From positions 1 to 64,000 of the forward strand of contig NCEA01000018.1 in NCBI GenBank assembly GCA_002280515.1: a DNA stretch of 64,000 nt, read 5' to 3'. Of this stretch, positions 35,543 to 45,224 are shown in pieces. A program made the position numbers and the translations under genes. Position 1 is the stretch's first letter; each line of letters starts with the position of its first letter. The notes beneath the pieces are model-generated. The model saw only the letters and a list, made by a program, of their open reading frames with translations. It was not told the origin of the DNA and searched no databases. The DNA is from Rhodobacterales bacterium 32-67-9 (GTDB lineage Bacteria > Pseudomonadota > Alphaproteobacteria > Rhodobacterales > Rhodobacteraceae).

Positions 35543-38299
35543 ATGGCAGACAAGGACAAAGAGGCCGCAGGTGCAACGGAGGCGTCCGGCAAGGGCGGCC
35601 TCAGCCAGGCCGAACTGGACGAGCTTGTCGCATCCACCGACACGGGCGCGCGGGGCACCGCCGGCAATGTCGGACTGTTCCTCACCATCGTCGCGCTCGC
35701 CTGGTCGCTCTTCCAGGTCTGGATCGCCTCGCCCATTCCCTTCATGCTCGGCTTCGGCGTCTTCAACGACACCGAGGCACGGTCGATCCACCTTGCCTTC
35801 GCGATCTTTCTGGCCTTTGCGGCCTTTCCGGCCGTGCCCACGAAGCTGCAGATTGGCCTTGGCGTCGCCGTGCCGGTGGTCCTTGGGGCGCTGTTCTTCA
35901 TCTCTGCCAAGGACGGCACCTCGACCTGGTGGATTCCGCTGATTTCGCTCGCCGTGGTGGCGGCGGTCCTGCTCGGCTCGCCCAAGGACCGGATTCCGGC
36001 CTGGGACTGGGCGCTCGCCGTGGTCGGCGCGCTGACCGCGCTCTACCTCTATGTCTATTACAAAGACATCTCGTCGCGTGTCGGCGCACCGATCCTGCAG
36101 GACTTCGTCGTTTCGGTCGCGGGTCTCATCATCCTGCTCGAAGCGACGCGCCGGGCGCTCGGCCCGGCGCTGATGATCGTGGCCTCGGTCTTCCTCGTCT
36201 ACACGGTGCTCGGGCCGTACATGCCGTCGATCATCGCCCACAAGGGCAACAACCTGTCGGAAATCGTGAACCATCAGTGGATTACGACCGAAGGTGTGTT
36301 CGGCATCGCGCTTGGCGTCTCGACCTCTTTCGTGTTCCTCTTCGTGCTCTTCGGCTCGCTTCTGGACAAGGCGGGGGCGGGGAACTACTTCATCCAGGTG
36401 GCCTTTTCGCTGATGGGGCACATGCGCGGCGGGCCGGCCAAGGCGGCGGTGGTCTCGTCCGCGATGACCGGCCTCATCTCCGGCTCTTCCATCGCGAACG
36501 TGGTCACGACGGGCACCTTCACCATTCCGCTGATGAAAAAGGTGGGCTTCTCTTCCGAGAAAGCCGGCGCGGTCGAGGTGGCCTCATCCGTCAACGGTCA
36601 GATCATGCCGCCGGTGATGGGCGCGGCCGCGTTCCTCATGGTCGAATATGTGGGCATCCCCTATTTCGACGTGGTCCGTCACGCCGTCCTCCCCGCCGTG
36701 ATCTCCTACATCGCGCTGGTCTACATCGTGCATCTGGAGGCGATGAAGGCGGGGATGGAGGGTCTGCCGCGCGCCTATACGCCGAAGCCCATCATCCAGC
36801 GCCTGATCGGTATCACCTTCACCATCGCCGCGATCTGCGCGATCTCGCTTGCGGTCTACTACGGCATGGGCTGGATCCGTCCGGCTTTCCCGGCGACGGC
36901 GGGCTACATCATCTTCGCCTTCCTCTCGGCGGTCTATGTCGGCCTTCTCTGGGTTGCGTCACGCGAAGAGCCGCTGCATCTCGACGATCCGAACGCGCCG
37001 GTGACGTCGCTGCCGCTGCCGGGGCCGACGATCCGCGCCGGCCTGCACTACATCCTGCCGGTCGTGGTACTGGTCTGGGCTCTGATGGTCGACCGCCTCT
37101 CGCCCGGCCTCTCGGCGTTCTGGGCGACGGCCTACATGGTCTTCATCCTGCTGACCCAGCGTCCGCTGATGGCACTGTTGCGCGGGACGGGCGAGATGGG
37201 GGCCGCGGTTCGCGAAGGGGTCACCGACCTCATCGACGGGCTCGTGACCGGTGCGCGCAACATGATCGGCATCGGCATCGCCACGGCGACGGCGGGCATC
37301 ATCGTCGGCGCGGTCAGCCAGACCGGCGTCGGCTCGGCGCTCGCCGATGTGGTCGAGGTGCTGTCGGGTGGCAATATCCTTGCCATCCTCGTCCTCACGG
37401 CGGTCCTGTCGTTGATCCTCGGCATGGGGCTGCCGACCACGGCGAACTACATCGTCGTCTCGGCGCTTCTGGCGCCGGTGATCGTTACGCTCGGCCAGCA
37501 GAACGGGCTGATCGTGCCGCTGATCGCGGTCCACCTCTTCGTCTTCTACTTCGGCATCATGGCAGACGTGACGCCGCCGGTCGGCCTTGCCAGCTTTGCC
37601 GCCGCCGCCGTGTCGGGGGGCGATCCGATCAAGACCGGGGTCGTGGCGTTCTTCTATTCGCTCAGGACCGCCGCCTTGCCGTTCCTCTTCATCTTCAACA
37701 CCGAGCTTCTGCTGATCGACGTGACCTGGGCGCAGGGAATCTTCGTCTTCATCATCGCGACCATCGCCATGCTGCTCTTCGCGGCCGCGACCCAAGGCTG
37801 GTTCCTCGCCAGGAATCGCATCTACGAGTCCGCGGCGCTTCTTCTCGTCGCCTTCACGCTCTTCCGGCCGGGCTTCTGGATGGACATGGTGTTCCCGCCC
37901 TTCACCGAAGCCGCCCCGGCCAATATCGCGGCGGCGGCGGGCAATACGCCAGAGGGCGAAGATCTGCGCCTGCGCGTTTCCGGCGTCAACGACCTGGGCG
38001 ATCCGATCGAGTTCGTTGCGCTGGTGCCGATGGGCGCGGCCGCCGCGGGCGAGGAGCGGCTGGCCGAGGCGGGGCTTGCCTTCCGGCAGGACGGCGACAA
38101 GATGATCATCGACGACGTGGCCTACGACTCCGCCGCGCAGAAGGCCGGGCTCGACTGGGATCAGGAGGTGCTGCGCGTCCTGCAACCGGTTTCGGTGCCG
38201 TCGAAATACTGGATGTTCATCCCGGCGCTGCTGCTTCTGGCGCTGGTCGTGATGATGCAACGCGGCCGGGCGCCCGGCGCGCGCCGTGCCGAAGACTGA
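35543..38299 (+). CDS. TRAP transporter fused permease (DctQM type)
   Basis: A 918-residue membrane protein in which small (DctQ) and large (DctM) permease units are fused, as usual for TAXI systems, with roughly 18-20 hydrophobic segments. DctM signatures include GSSIANVVTTGTFTIPLMKK, VNGQIMPPVMGAAAFLMVEY and LGMGLPTTANYIV. The N-terminal 50 residues are hydrophilic. The last ~120 residues (after the helix near 790) form a soluble DUF3394-like domain with a PDZ-like stretch (DVAYDSAAQKAGLDWDQEV) and a final helix. Substrate import is driven by an ion gradient. GGGGGG precedes the start. Confidence 0.93.
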   Translation: MADKDKEAAGATEASGKGGLSQAELDELVASTDTGARGTAGNVGLFLTIVALAWSLFQVWIASPIPFMLGFGVFNDTEARSIHLAFAIFLAFAAFPAVPTKLQIGLGVAVPVVLGALFFISAKDGTSTWWIPLISLAVVAAVLLGSPKDRIPAWDWALAVVGALTALYLYVYYKDISSRVGAPILQDFVVSVAGLIILLEATRRALGPALMIVASVFLVYTVLGPYMPSIIAHKGNNLSEIVNHQWITTEGVFGIALGVSTSFVFLFVLFGSLLDKAGAGNYFIQVAFSLMGHMRGGPAKAAVVSSAMTGLISGSSIANVVTTGTFTIPLMKKVGFSSEKAGAVEVASSVNGQIMPPVMGAAAFLMVEYVGIPYFDVVRHAVLPAVISYIALVYIVHLEAMKAGMEGLPRAYTPKPIIQRLIGITFTIAAICAISLAVYYGMGWIRPAFPATAGYIIFAFLSAVYVGLLWVASREEPLHLDDPNAPVTSLPLPGPTIRAGLHYILPVVVLVWALMVDRLSPGLSAFWATAYMVFILLTQRPLMALLRGTGEMGAAVREGVTDLIDGLVTGARNMIGIGIATATAGIIVGAVSQTGVGSALADVVEVLSGGNILAILVLTAVLSLILGMGLPTTANYIVVSALLAPVIVTLGQQNGLIVPLIAVHLFVFYFGIMADVTPPVGLASFAAAAVSGGDPIKTGVVAFFYSLRTAALPFLFIFNTELLLIDVTWAQGIFVFIIATIAMLLFAAATQGWFLARNRIYESAALLLVAFTLFRPGFWMDMVFPPFTEAAPANIAAAAGNTPEGEDLRLRVSGVNDLGDPIEFVALVPMGAAAAGEERLAEAGLAFRQDGDKMIIDDVAYDSAAQKAGLDWDQEVLRVLQPVSVPSKYWMFIPALLLLALVVMMQRGRAPGARRAED

Positions 38300-38309
38300 G
38301 GAGGCCGAG

Positions 38310-38741
38310 ATGTACAAGACCATCCTCCTGACCGTCGACGTCAACGAGCCGGCATCCTGGAAGGACGCCCTGCCGCGCGCGGTCGAGCTTGCCAGGGGCT
38401 GGGGCGCCAAGCTTCACGTCCTCAACGTCGTGCCGGATTACGGCCTGCCGATGGTCGAGGGGTTCTTCCCCGCCGACTTCCGCGAAAAGGCCATCCGCCA
38501 CGGTGGCGAGGCGCTGGAACAGCTCGTGGCGGCGGAAATCCCTGCCGATCTGAAGGCCGAATCCCATGTTCGTTACGGAACGATCCACGACGAGATCCTG
38601 CATGCGATCGTCGCGCTCGAAGTCGATCTGGTCGTGATGGCAAGTCACGCCCCCGACAAGATGCGCGAGTTCCTAATCGGTTCGCAGGCAGACCGGGTCG
38701 TGCGGCGGTCCCCTGTTTCAGTCCTCGTTGTGCGATGTTAG
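38310..38741 (+). CDS. universal stress protein (UspA family), TRAP-associated
   Basis: A 143-residue UspA protein: KTILLTVDVNEP at the start, VVMASHAPDKMREFLIGSQADRVVRRS (nucleotide-binding loop near G-x-x-x-x-V) and SVLVVRC at the end. UspA-type proteins encoded next to TRAP transporters, such as TeaD, bind ATP and adjust transporter activity. It begins 10 bp after the permease stop with a GAGGAGG box; the first in-frame ATG (MPKTEEAE) overlaps the permease end and was rejected. Confidence 0.9.
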   Translation: MYKTILLTVDVNEPASWKDALPRAVELARGWGAKLHVLNVVPDYGLPMVEGFFPADFREKAIRHGGEALEQLVAAEIPADLKAESHVRYGTIHDEILHAIVALEVDLVVMASHAPDKMREFLIGSQADRVVRRSPVSVLVVRC

Positions 38742-38795
38742 GCATCGGGAGGCGGCCCGGAGAAGGGCTGTAAAGAAATCGAATCAGGACTGCAA

Positions 38796-39773
38796 ATGAC
38801 CCCTTTCGCGATCGCCGGCGTGCAGATGTACGTCAACGCGCTGCAACCGAATACCGACGGCATGCTGCATCGGCTCGACATCCTGATGGCGCGCTTTCCC
38901 TGGACGCAGATGGTGCTCTTTTCGGAACTGGCGGCCTTCGGGCCGCTGCCGAAGTTCGCGCTGCCGTTCCACAACGACAGCCTCTCGCGGCTGCAAGCGG
39001 CGGCGCGCAAGCACAATATCTGGCTGATCCCGGGCTCGATGTTCGAAAAGACCGAGGACGGCCGCATCTACAACACCGCCACGGTCATCAATCCCGAAGG
39101 CGAGATCGTCGCGAGCTATCGCAAGATGTTCCCGTTCCGGCCCTACGAGACCGAGGTCGAGGCCGGCACCGAGTTCTGCGTGTTCGACGTGCCCGAAGTC
39201 GGGCGTTTCGGCCTGTCGATCTGCTACGACATCTGGTTCCCCGAGACCACGCGCCAGCTGACGGCGCAGGGGGTCGAGGTTCTGCTGCATCCGGTGCTGA
39301 CCGGTACAACCGATCGCGACGCGGAACTGGCGATCGCACGGGCCACGGCGGCGCAGTTCCAGTGCTACGTGATCGACGTGAACGGCCTTGGCGCCGGCGG
39401 TAACGGCCGATCCTGCGTCATCGACCCCTCGGCCACGGTGCTGCATCAGTCAGCAGGGCAAGAAGACATGTTCCCGATCGAGGTCGACCTCGACCTTGTC
39501 CGGCGCCAGCGCGAGACCGGTCTGAAGGGCCTCGGCCAGGTGCTGAAGAGCTTCCGCGACCGCTCGGTCGACTTTTCGGTCTATGACCGCACGAGCGGGA
39601 CCGACGCCTATCTGCAACGGCTGGGCCCGCTTGAAATGCCGCGTCAGGGGACGCGGTCGGGCATCAACCTTCGCGACACTTCGGCTACGGGCGCCCAGCA
39701 CAAGACGATGGGGCCGCCGTTCCGCGACGACGACGGCACGCCGCCGCTGGCGGGCCGGATATCCACGGGCTGA
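38796..39773 (+). CDS. carbon-nitrogen hydrolase (nitrilase superfamily)
   Basis: A 325-residue nitrilase-superfamily enzyme with the triad Glu (LFSELAAFG), Lys (YRKMFPF) and Cys (LSICYDIWFPE). The family hydrolyses nitriles, amides or N-carbamoyl groups; the CYDIWFPE surroundings are closer to the amidase branches than to true nitrilases. The last 50 residues after the core are an extension. It is the first of a set of amine/amide genes downstream of the TRAP transporter and 54 bp after uspA. Confidence 0.88.
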   Translation: MTPFAIAGVQMYVNALQPNTDGMLHRLDILMARFPWTQMVLFSELAAFGPLPKFALPFHNDSLSRLQAAARKHNIWLIPGSMFEKTEDGRIYNTATVINPEGEIVASYRKMFPFRPYETEVEAGTEFCVFDVPEVGRFGLSICYDIWFPETTRQLTAQGVEVLLHPVLTGTTDRDAELAIARATAAQFQCYVIDVNGLGAGGNGRSCVIDPSATVLHQSAGQEDMFPIEVDLDLVRRQRETGLKGLGQVLKSFRDRSVDFSVYDRTSGTDAYLQRLGPLEMPRQGTRSGINLRDTSATGAQHKTMGPPFRDDDGTPPLAGRISTG

Positions 39774-39846
39774 GCTGACGGCTGGGACCGCCCGGTCGGG
39801 CGCTCGCGGCCTTTAGATCTGCCGGCCGTATCGAAAGGTAGGACTG

Positions 39847-42579
39847 ATGCAGTCGATGAGCGATTACTATTCAGCCGTGCAGCTGCGTTCGGATCGCTGG
39901 AACGCGCTTCGTGAAAAGCTGGAGCTGCTGCATCGCGAACCCGAAGGCAGACGGGTCAAATCGGTCCATGCGGAGGCGGTGAAGCTTTTCGACTCGCTCG
40001 CGGTCATCGAACGCTACTGGGCGTTTCCGGGCATGGCCGCCTTCGATCACATGCGCCGCCAGTTCGAGAGCGGGCATATCGCCGAACTGGTCTTCGCCGT
40101 CCGCCGAGCAACGCGCGCCCTGACGACGGGTGCCTACAGGCGGCGGCTGATCCCGCTCGACCGCGACGGCTACGACGACGATCACGACGAGGAGGCGTTG
40201 CTGCCGCCCGAGGCGCGGGCGCTCACCAAGCCCTATTTCGAGGTGATGATCGTCGATGACGTGAACGATCATCAGGAGCGATGGCTCAAGGCCAACATGA
40301 CCTTGATGCGGCGGCCGGAGGATGCCTTCATCTATGAACCCGTCGTGGTGCCAAGTCTCAAGGACGCGCTGATCGGGGTGCTGTTCAACCACAACGTCCA
40401 GGCTATCGTCGTGCGCCCCGGATTGCGGATGGACAGCGATGTCGACCTGGCGATCCTGACCCGCTATCTGAACCGGGCCGGTGGTGCGGAGATGATCGAC
40501 GATATAGCACCGGAGAATTACGGTCCGGAACTTTGCCGGATGATCGGGCGGGTGCGCCCCGAGCTTGACGCCTATCTCGTCACGGACCGTTCGGTCGAGG
40601 ATATCGCCGGGCTCGACCTCGGCATATGCCGGCGGGTCTTCTATAATCAGGAAGACTTCATGGAACTGCACCTGAACATCCTGCGGGGCGTTCAGGCACG
40701 CTACAAGACACCGTTCTTCACCGCGTTGAAGGAGTATTCCAAGCAGCCGACTGGCGTGTTCCACGCGATGCCGATCAGCCGCGGCAAGTCGATCTCCCGC
40801 AGCCACTGGATCCAGGACATGGGCGCCTTCTACGGGCCGAACATCTTTCTCGCCGAGACTTCGGCGACGAGCGGAGGCCTCGACAGTCTGTTGGAGCCGC
40901 ACGGGCCGATCAAGGAGGCGCAGGAACTGGCGGCGCGGGCCTTCGGCGCCAAGCAGACCTTCTTTGCCACCAACGGCACGTCGACCTGCAACAAGATCGT
41001 GGTGCAGGCGCTGGTTCGGCCCGGCGATATCGTGCTGGTCGACCGCGACTGTCACAAGTCGCACCACTACGGCATGGTGCTGTGCGGGGCCCAGGTGCGC
41101 TACCTCGACAGCTATCCGCTCAACGAATACTCGATGTACGGCGCGGTGCCGCTGCGCGAGATCAAGCACCAGCTTCTGAAGCTGAAGGCGGCCGGAAAGC
41201 TCGACCAGGTCAGAATGCTTCTTCTGACCAACTGCACCTTCGACGGGATCGTCTACAACGTCGAGCGGGTGATGGAGGAGTGCCTCGCCATCAAGCCCGA
41301 CCTGATCTTCCTATGGGACGAGGCCTGGTTTGCCTTCGCGCGGTTCGGCCCGACCTATCGCCACCGGACCGGGATGCACGCCGCCGGCGTGCTGCGCGAG
41401 CGGTTGAAGTCGGCCGACCATGCGAACGCCTACGAGACACAGGCCAAGGCGTTGAAGGATGCTGACGAGGCGACGCTTTTGGCGACGCGGCTCATCCCGC
41501 CGCCGAACGCTCGGGTCCGGGTCTACACGACCCAGTCGACGCACAAGACACTGACCTCGCTCCGGCAGGGGTCGATGATCCATGTCAACGACCAGGACTT
41601 CAAGGGCGAGGTGGAGGCCTCGTTCCATGAAGCCTATATGACCCATACGTCCACCAGCCCGAACTACCAGATCATCGCCTCGCTCGACGTCGGCCGGCGC
41701 CAGGTGGAGCTTGAGGGCTTCGAATTCGTCCAGCGTCAGGTCGAGGCGGCGATGGCGATGCGGCGGGCGATTTCCACCCATCCGCTCTTGCAGAAATACT
41801 TCAAGGTGCTGACGGCCGGCGACATGATCCCCGAGGGCTTCCGCGAAAGCGGGGTGGAGAGTTACTACCACCCCGAGCAGGGCTGGACCGATATCTGGGA
41901 CTGCTGGGAGAAGGACGAATTCGTTCTCGACGCCACCCGCGTCACGCTTGCCGTCGGCGGTACAGGTTGGGACGGTGACACGTTCAAGACCGACGTGCTG
42001 ATGGACAAGTATGGCATCCAGATCAACAAGACCTCGCGCAACACCGTCCTGTTCATGACCAATATCGGCACGACGCGTTCGTCCGTCGCCTATCTGATCG
42101 AGGTACTGGTCGAGATCGCGAAGGAGCTGGACGACCGTCTCGACGATGCCTCCAAGATGGAGCGTCTGGCCTTCGAGCGGCGGGTGAAAAACCTCATGCA
42201 GGACCTGCCGCCGCTGCCGGACTTCTCGCATTTCCACAGCGCCTTCTGTGCGGATGCAGAGACCGGCGAGGGCGATATCCGGACGCCGTTCTTCCTCGCC
42301 TACGACGAGAACAACTGCGACTACCTCGAGCTTGACGGCGGCATCGAGGCGGAGATGGACAAGGGGCGCGAGGTCGTCTCGGCCTCGTTCATCATCCCCT
42401 ATCCGCCGGGCTTCCCGATCCTCGTGCCGGGGCAGGTGGTGAGCCGCGAAATCCTTGCCTTCATGCGTGCGCTCGATGTCAGCGAGATCCACGGCTATCG
42501 CGCGGACCTGGGCCTTCGCGTCTTCACGGCAGAGGCGCTTGCCCGTCAGACGAAGAAACTCGCCACAGCGGCGGAATAG
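39847..42579 (+). CDS. Orn/Lys/Arg decarboxylase-family PLP protein
   Basis: A 910-residue member of the group I (basic amino acid) decarboxylase family. The N-terminal ~300 residues form a wing/receiver-like domain; the PLP core follows with GTSTCNKIVVQALVRPGD, DRDCHKSHHYG, LWDEAWFAF and the PLP lysine in QSTHKTLTSLRQGS (Lys567). The C-terminal domain is present. The family removes CO2 from lysine, ornithine or arginine; the length is some 150-200 residues above the usual bacterial enzymes and substrate residues cannot be assigned by eye. It is followed 11 bp later by an ATP-grasp gene, an uncommon pairing. Confidence 0.88.
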   Translation: MQSMSDYYSAVQLRSDRWNALREKLELLHREPEGRRVKSVHAEAVKLFDSLAVIERYWAFPGMAAFDHMRRQFESGHIAELVFAVRRATRALTTGAYRRRLIPLDRDGYDDDHDEEALLPPEARALTKPYFEVMIVDDVNDHQERWLKANMTLMRRPEDAFIYEPVVVPSLKDALIGVLFNHNVQAIVVRPGLRMDSDVDLAILTRYLNRAGGAEMIDDIAPENYGPELCRMIGRVRPELDAYLVTDRSVEDIAGLDLGICRRVFYNQEDFMELHLNILRGVQARYKTPFFTALKEYSKQPTGVFHAMPISRGKSISRSHWIQDMGAFYGPNIFLAETSATSGGLDSLLEPHGPIKEAQELAARAFGAKQTFFATNGTSTCNKIVVQALVRPGDIVLVDRDCHKSHHYGMVLCGAQVRYLDSYPLNEYSMYGAVPLREIKHQLLKLKAAGKLDQVRMLLLTNCTFDGIVYNVERVMEECLAIKPDLIFLWDEAWFAFARFGPTYRHRTGMHAAGVLRERLKSADHANAYETQAKALKDADEATLLATRLIPPPNARVRVYTTQSTHKTLTSLRQGSMIHVNDQDFKGEVEASFHEAYMTHTSTSPNYQIIASLDVGRRQVELEGFEFVQRQVEAAMAMRRAISTHPLLQKYFKVLTAGDMIPEGFRESGVESYYHPEQGWTDIWDCWEKDEFVLDATRVTLAVGGTGWDGDTFKTDVLMDKYGIQINKTSRNTVLFMTNIGTTRSSVAYLIEVLVEIAKELDDRLDDASKMERLAFERRVKNLMQDLPPLPDFSHFHSAFCADAETGEGDIRTPFFLAYDENNCDYLELDGGIEAEMDKGREVVSASFIIPYPPGFPILVPGQVVSREILAFMRALDVSEIHGYRADLGLRVFTAEALARQTKKLATAAE

Positions 42580-42590
42580 GGGAGAGAAGA

Positions 42591-44051
42591 ATGAGCAAGA
42601 AAGACCTGAGGAACATTTCCGAGATCCGCCGCTTCTTCCACCGGAACGAGGAGCCGATCTACTTCATCTCGGCGACTAACTTCAATCTTCTGGGCATCGA
42701 CGAATGGTGCAAGAACTTCAAGTACATCTGCTACATCGACTGCTATGACGGCCGCCATCCGAACGTCTTCTGCCCGTCCGAGCAGCCGCATGCGGAATTC
42801 CAGTCGATCGAGGACATCAACAACTACCTCCTCCAGCACAAGGAGGTGATCGACCTCGTGAAACGGCGCGGCGGCAAGCCGAAATTCGTGTTCCTGATGT
42901 TCGACGAGGAAACCGAACGCCTGGCCAAGGACCTGGGGGCCGAGGTCTGGTTCCCGAAGGCGAAGCTGCGCACCAAGATGGATAACAAGATCGAAACCGT
43001 CCGCGTTGGCAACAAGGCCGGTGTGCCGTCGGTGCCGAACACGCTGGCCGAGGTGAAATCCTACGAGGACCTGACGAAGACCTGCGAGAAAGCCGGGCTT
43101 GGCCATGACCTCGTCCTGCAATCGGCCTTCGGCGACAGCGGCCACACCACGTTCTTCATCAAGTCCGAGGCCGATTTCCGCCGGCACGAACACGAGATCG
43201 TCGGCGAGGGCGAGATCAAGATCATGAAGCGGATCGACTGTCGCGGCTCGGCCATCGAAGGCTGCGCCACCAAGGAGGGCACCATCGTCGGCCCGCTGAT
43301 GACCGAGCTTGTCGGCTTCAAGGATCTGACGCCCTATCGCGGCGGCTGGTGCGGCAACGAGATCTTCTCCACCGCCTTCTCGCCCAAGGTCCGCCAGAAG
43401 GCCCGCGACCTGACCTTCAAGTTCGGCGAGCAGCTTCGCAAGGAAGGCTATCGCGGCTATTTCGAGCTGGATTTCCTGATCGACAAGAAAACCGGGGACA
43501 TCTGGCTGGGCGAATTGAACCCGCGCATCACCGGCGCTTCGTCGATGACCAATCACGCGGCCTTCGCCCATGCCGACGCGCCGCTGTTCCTGTTTCACCT
43601 TCTCGAATTCTCCAAGGCGAAGTTCCAGCTCGACGTGGACGAGCTGAACGCGCGCTGGGCCAATCCGGACATGATCGACGGCTGGAGCCAGATGGTGATC
43701 AAGCACACCGAGGACACCGTCGATATCCTGTCCCACGCGCCGCAATCCGGTATCTACAAGATGCTGGAGGACGGACGTGTCGCCTTCGACCGGTTCGACT
43801 ATCACCGCCGCGCGGTCGAATCGGAGAACGAGGCGTTTTTCCTGCGTATCCTGAAGCCGGGCGATTACCGATACGAGGGTGCCGACCTTGGCATCCTCGT
43901 CACGCGCGGTCGGTCGATGACCAACAACTTCCAGCTCAATGAGCGCGCGAAGCGCTGGATCCACGGCATCAAGTCCGCCTTTTCGGCCACGCCGCTGCCG
44001 ATGGCCGAAGCCGGCCCGGCGCTGGCAGACCCGGCCTTCAAGATCATGTGA
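42591..44051 (+). CDS. ATP-grasp ligase (biotin-carboxylase-like)
   Basis: A 486-residue ATP-grasp enzyme. After an N-terminal domain (about 1-110) come the hinge and grasp elements: KLRTKMDNKIETVRVGNKAGVP, DLVLQSAFGDSGHTTFFIKS (glycine/serine-rich phosphate loop), KIMKRIDCRGSAIEG and the metal-binding GYFELDFLIDKKTGDIWLGELNPRITGASS (Glu and Asn). Family members join a carboxylate to an amine or other nucleophile using ATP. No biotinyl or carboxyltransferase partner is present, so a stand-alone ligase is likely. GGGGAGAGAAG precedes the start; the stop overlaps the C45-type gene. Confidence 0.85.
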   Translation: MSKKDLRNISEIRRFFHRNEEPIYFISATNFNLLGIDEWCKNFKYICYIDCYDGRHPNVFCPSEQPHAEFQSIEDINNYLLQHKEVIDLVKRRGGKPKFVFLMFDEETERLAKDLGAEVWFPKAKLRTKMDNKIETVRVGNKAGVPSVPNTLAEVKSYEDLTKTCEKAGLGHDLVLQSAFGDSGHTTFFIKSEADFRRHEHEIVGEGEIKIMKRIDCRGSAIEGCATKEGTIVGPLMTELVGFKDLTPYRGGWCGNEIFSTAFSPKVRQKARDLTFKFGEQLRKEGYRGYFELDFLIDKKTGDIWLGELNPRITGASSMTNHAAFAHADAPLFLFHLLEFSKAKFQLDVDELNARWANPDMIDGWSQMVIKHTEDTVDILSHAPQSGIYKMLEDGRVAFDRFDYHRRAVESENEAFFLRILKPGDYRYEGADLGILVTRGRSMTNNFQLNERAKRWIHGIKSAFSATPLPMAEAGPALADPAFKIM

Positions 44052-45040
44052 TGGACCTCTGGTGGCGGGCCATAAGCGAGGCGGAACCCGGCCCGAAATG
44101 GGCCGGGCTCTTCGCCGAGCTTTGGCCCGCCTACAAGGCGTGGTGGTTGCGCGAAGGGGCGGATGCGCGGCCGACCTATCTCGAAAGCCTGCGCGCGCTC
44201 GAGGCGCACATGCCGGAGATCGTGCCGCTTTACGAACGGCTCTGCGATCTGGCGGGCGGTGGCGATCTGGCGGCTCGGTTTCTCAGCTTCTACCGCCCGC
44301 CGCCCTACCTGTCGGGGTGCAGCCAGGCGATCTGGCCGGGGCGGGCGCCGGTTCTGGTGCGCAACTACGATTACGACCCGCGCGCCTTCGAGCGCGTCGT
44401 CCTGCACAGTTCGTGGCAGGGGCGCACAGTCATCGGCACCTCGGACGGGCTCTGGGGGCTGGTCGACGGGATGAACGACGCGGGCCTCGCGGTGTCGCTG
44501 ACCTTCGGCGGGCGCCGGGTCGTCGGTGATGGGTTCGGCGTGCCGCTGATCCTGCGCTACGTTCTTCAGACCTGCACCACGGCCGAAGCGGCGGGCGAGG
44601 CGCTGGCACGTATCCCGACTCATATGAGCTACAACGTCACCGTGGTGGACCGGAAGCGCCACTTCCTTACCGCCTTCATGGCACCGGACCGGCCGGCGGC
44701 CCTGACCCATGCCGCAGTCGCGACCAACCATCAGGAACGCGTCGAGTGGGACGCCCATGCCCGCATGACCGCCTCGGTGGAACGTGAACGCTTCCTGCTT
44801 CAGCGGCTGACCCTGCACGTGGAGCCGGAAGAGAAGTTCATCGCCGCCTTCCTGCGACCGCCGCTTTATTCCACGGCCTTCGATCGCGGGTTCGGCACGC
44901 TCTATACCGCCGTCTACCGGCCCCGGAAGGGCGAGATGGAGCTGCGCTGGCCGCGCGGTGCCTGGGGGTTCGACCTCAACAATTTCGTCGAAGGTGCGCG
45001 CTGCATTGCGACGCCAGAGCCGCAGAGCCGGGTGTCGTGA
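44048..45040 (+). CDS. C45-family peptidase / linear-amide Ntn-hydrolase
   Basis: A 330-residue protein of the acyl-CoA:6-aminopenicillanate acyltransferase (C45) type. The likely nucleophile is the Cys in SGCSQAIW (Cys91), followed by VLVRNYDYDP, which is characteristic, and by IGTSDGLWGLVDGMNDAGLAVSL. These enzymes hydrolyse or transfer linear amides and mature by self-cleavage before the Cys in some members. The GTG at 44048 overlaps the ATP-grasp stop; ATG 44051 follows directly, and either may be used. An amide-forming ligase beside an amide hydrolase suggests a transient protected or conjugated intermediate. Confidence 0.8.
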   Translation: MMDLWWRAISEAEPGPKWAGLFAELWPAYKAWWLREGADARPTYLESLRALEAHMPEIVPLYERLCDLAGGGDLAARFLSFYRPPPYLSGCSQAIWPGRAPVLVRNYDYDPRAFERVVLHSSWQGRTVIGTSDGLWGLVDGMNDAGLAVSLTFGGRRVVGDGFGVPLILRYVLQTCTTAEAAGEALARIPTHMSYNVTVVDRKRHFLTAFMAPDRPAALTHAAVATNHQERVEWDAHARMTASVERERFLLQRLTLHVEPEEKFIAAFLRPPLYSTAFDRGFGTLYTAVYRPRKGEMELRWPRGAWGFDLNNFVEGARCIATPEPQSRVS

Positions 45041-45224
45041 CCGGCGGGGGCCGATATGCGGGCAGTGATCGTCGCCTTTGCGGCCAATTTGCCGACGATG
45101 CCCGGATTGGCGGTGGTCTTGGCCTTCCTGGTCCGGCGATCTGCGTTATGGTCCACACCGGGTATCCGCGAGGCCGGCGCGGCACAGGGGCCGCCAGCCT
45201 GTCCGATACGAAAGGAGCCGAACC

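Noticed and set aside
35512..38331. A 939-codon open frame overlapping the TRAP permease in another frame
   Set aside because: Its sequence is Arg/Gly/Ala-rich shadow; the permease frame has clear membrane segments and DctM motifs.
42591..44051. Biotin carboxylase subunit of an acyl-CoA carboxylase
   Set aside because: No carboxyltransferase or biotin carrier gene is adjacent, and the protein is an ATP-grasp enzyme of different N-terminal make-up.
45056..45224. A small membrane-protein-like frame between the C45 gene and the aminotransferase
   Set aside because: The frame runs through the aminotransferase start and has no ribosome binding site; it appears to be chance.
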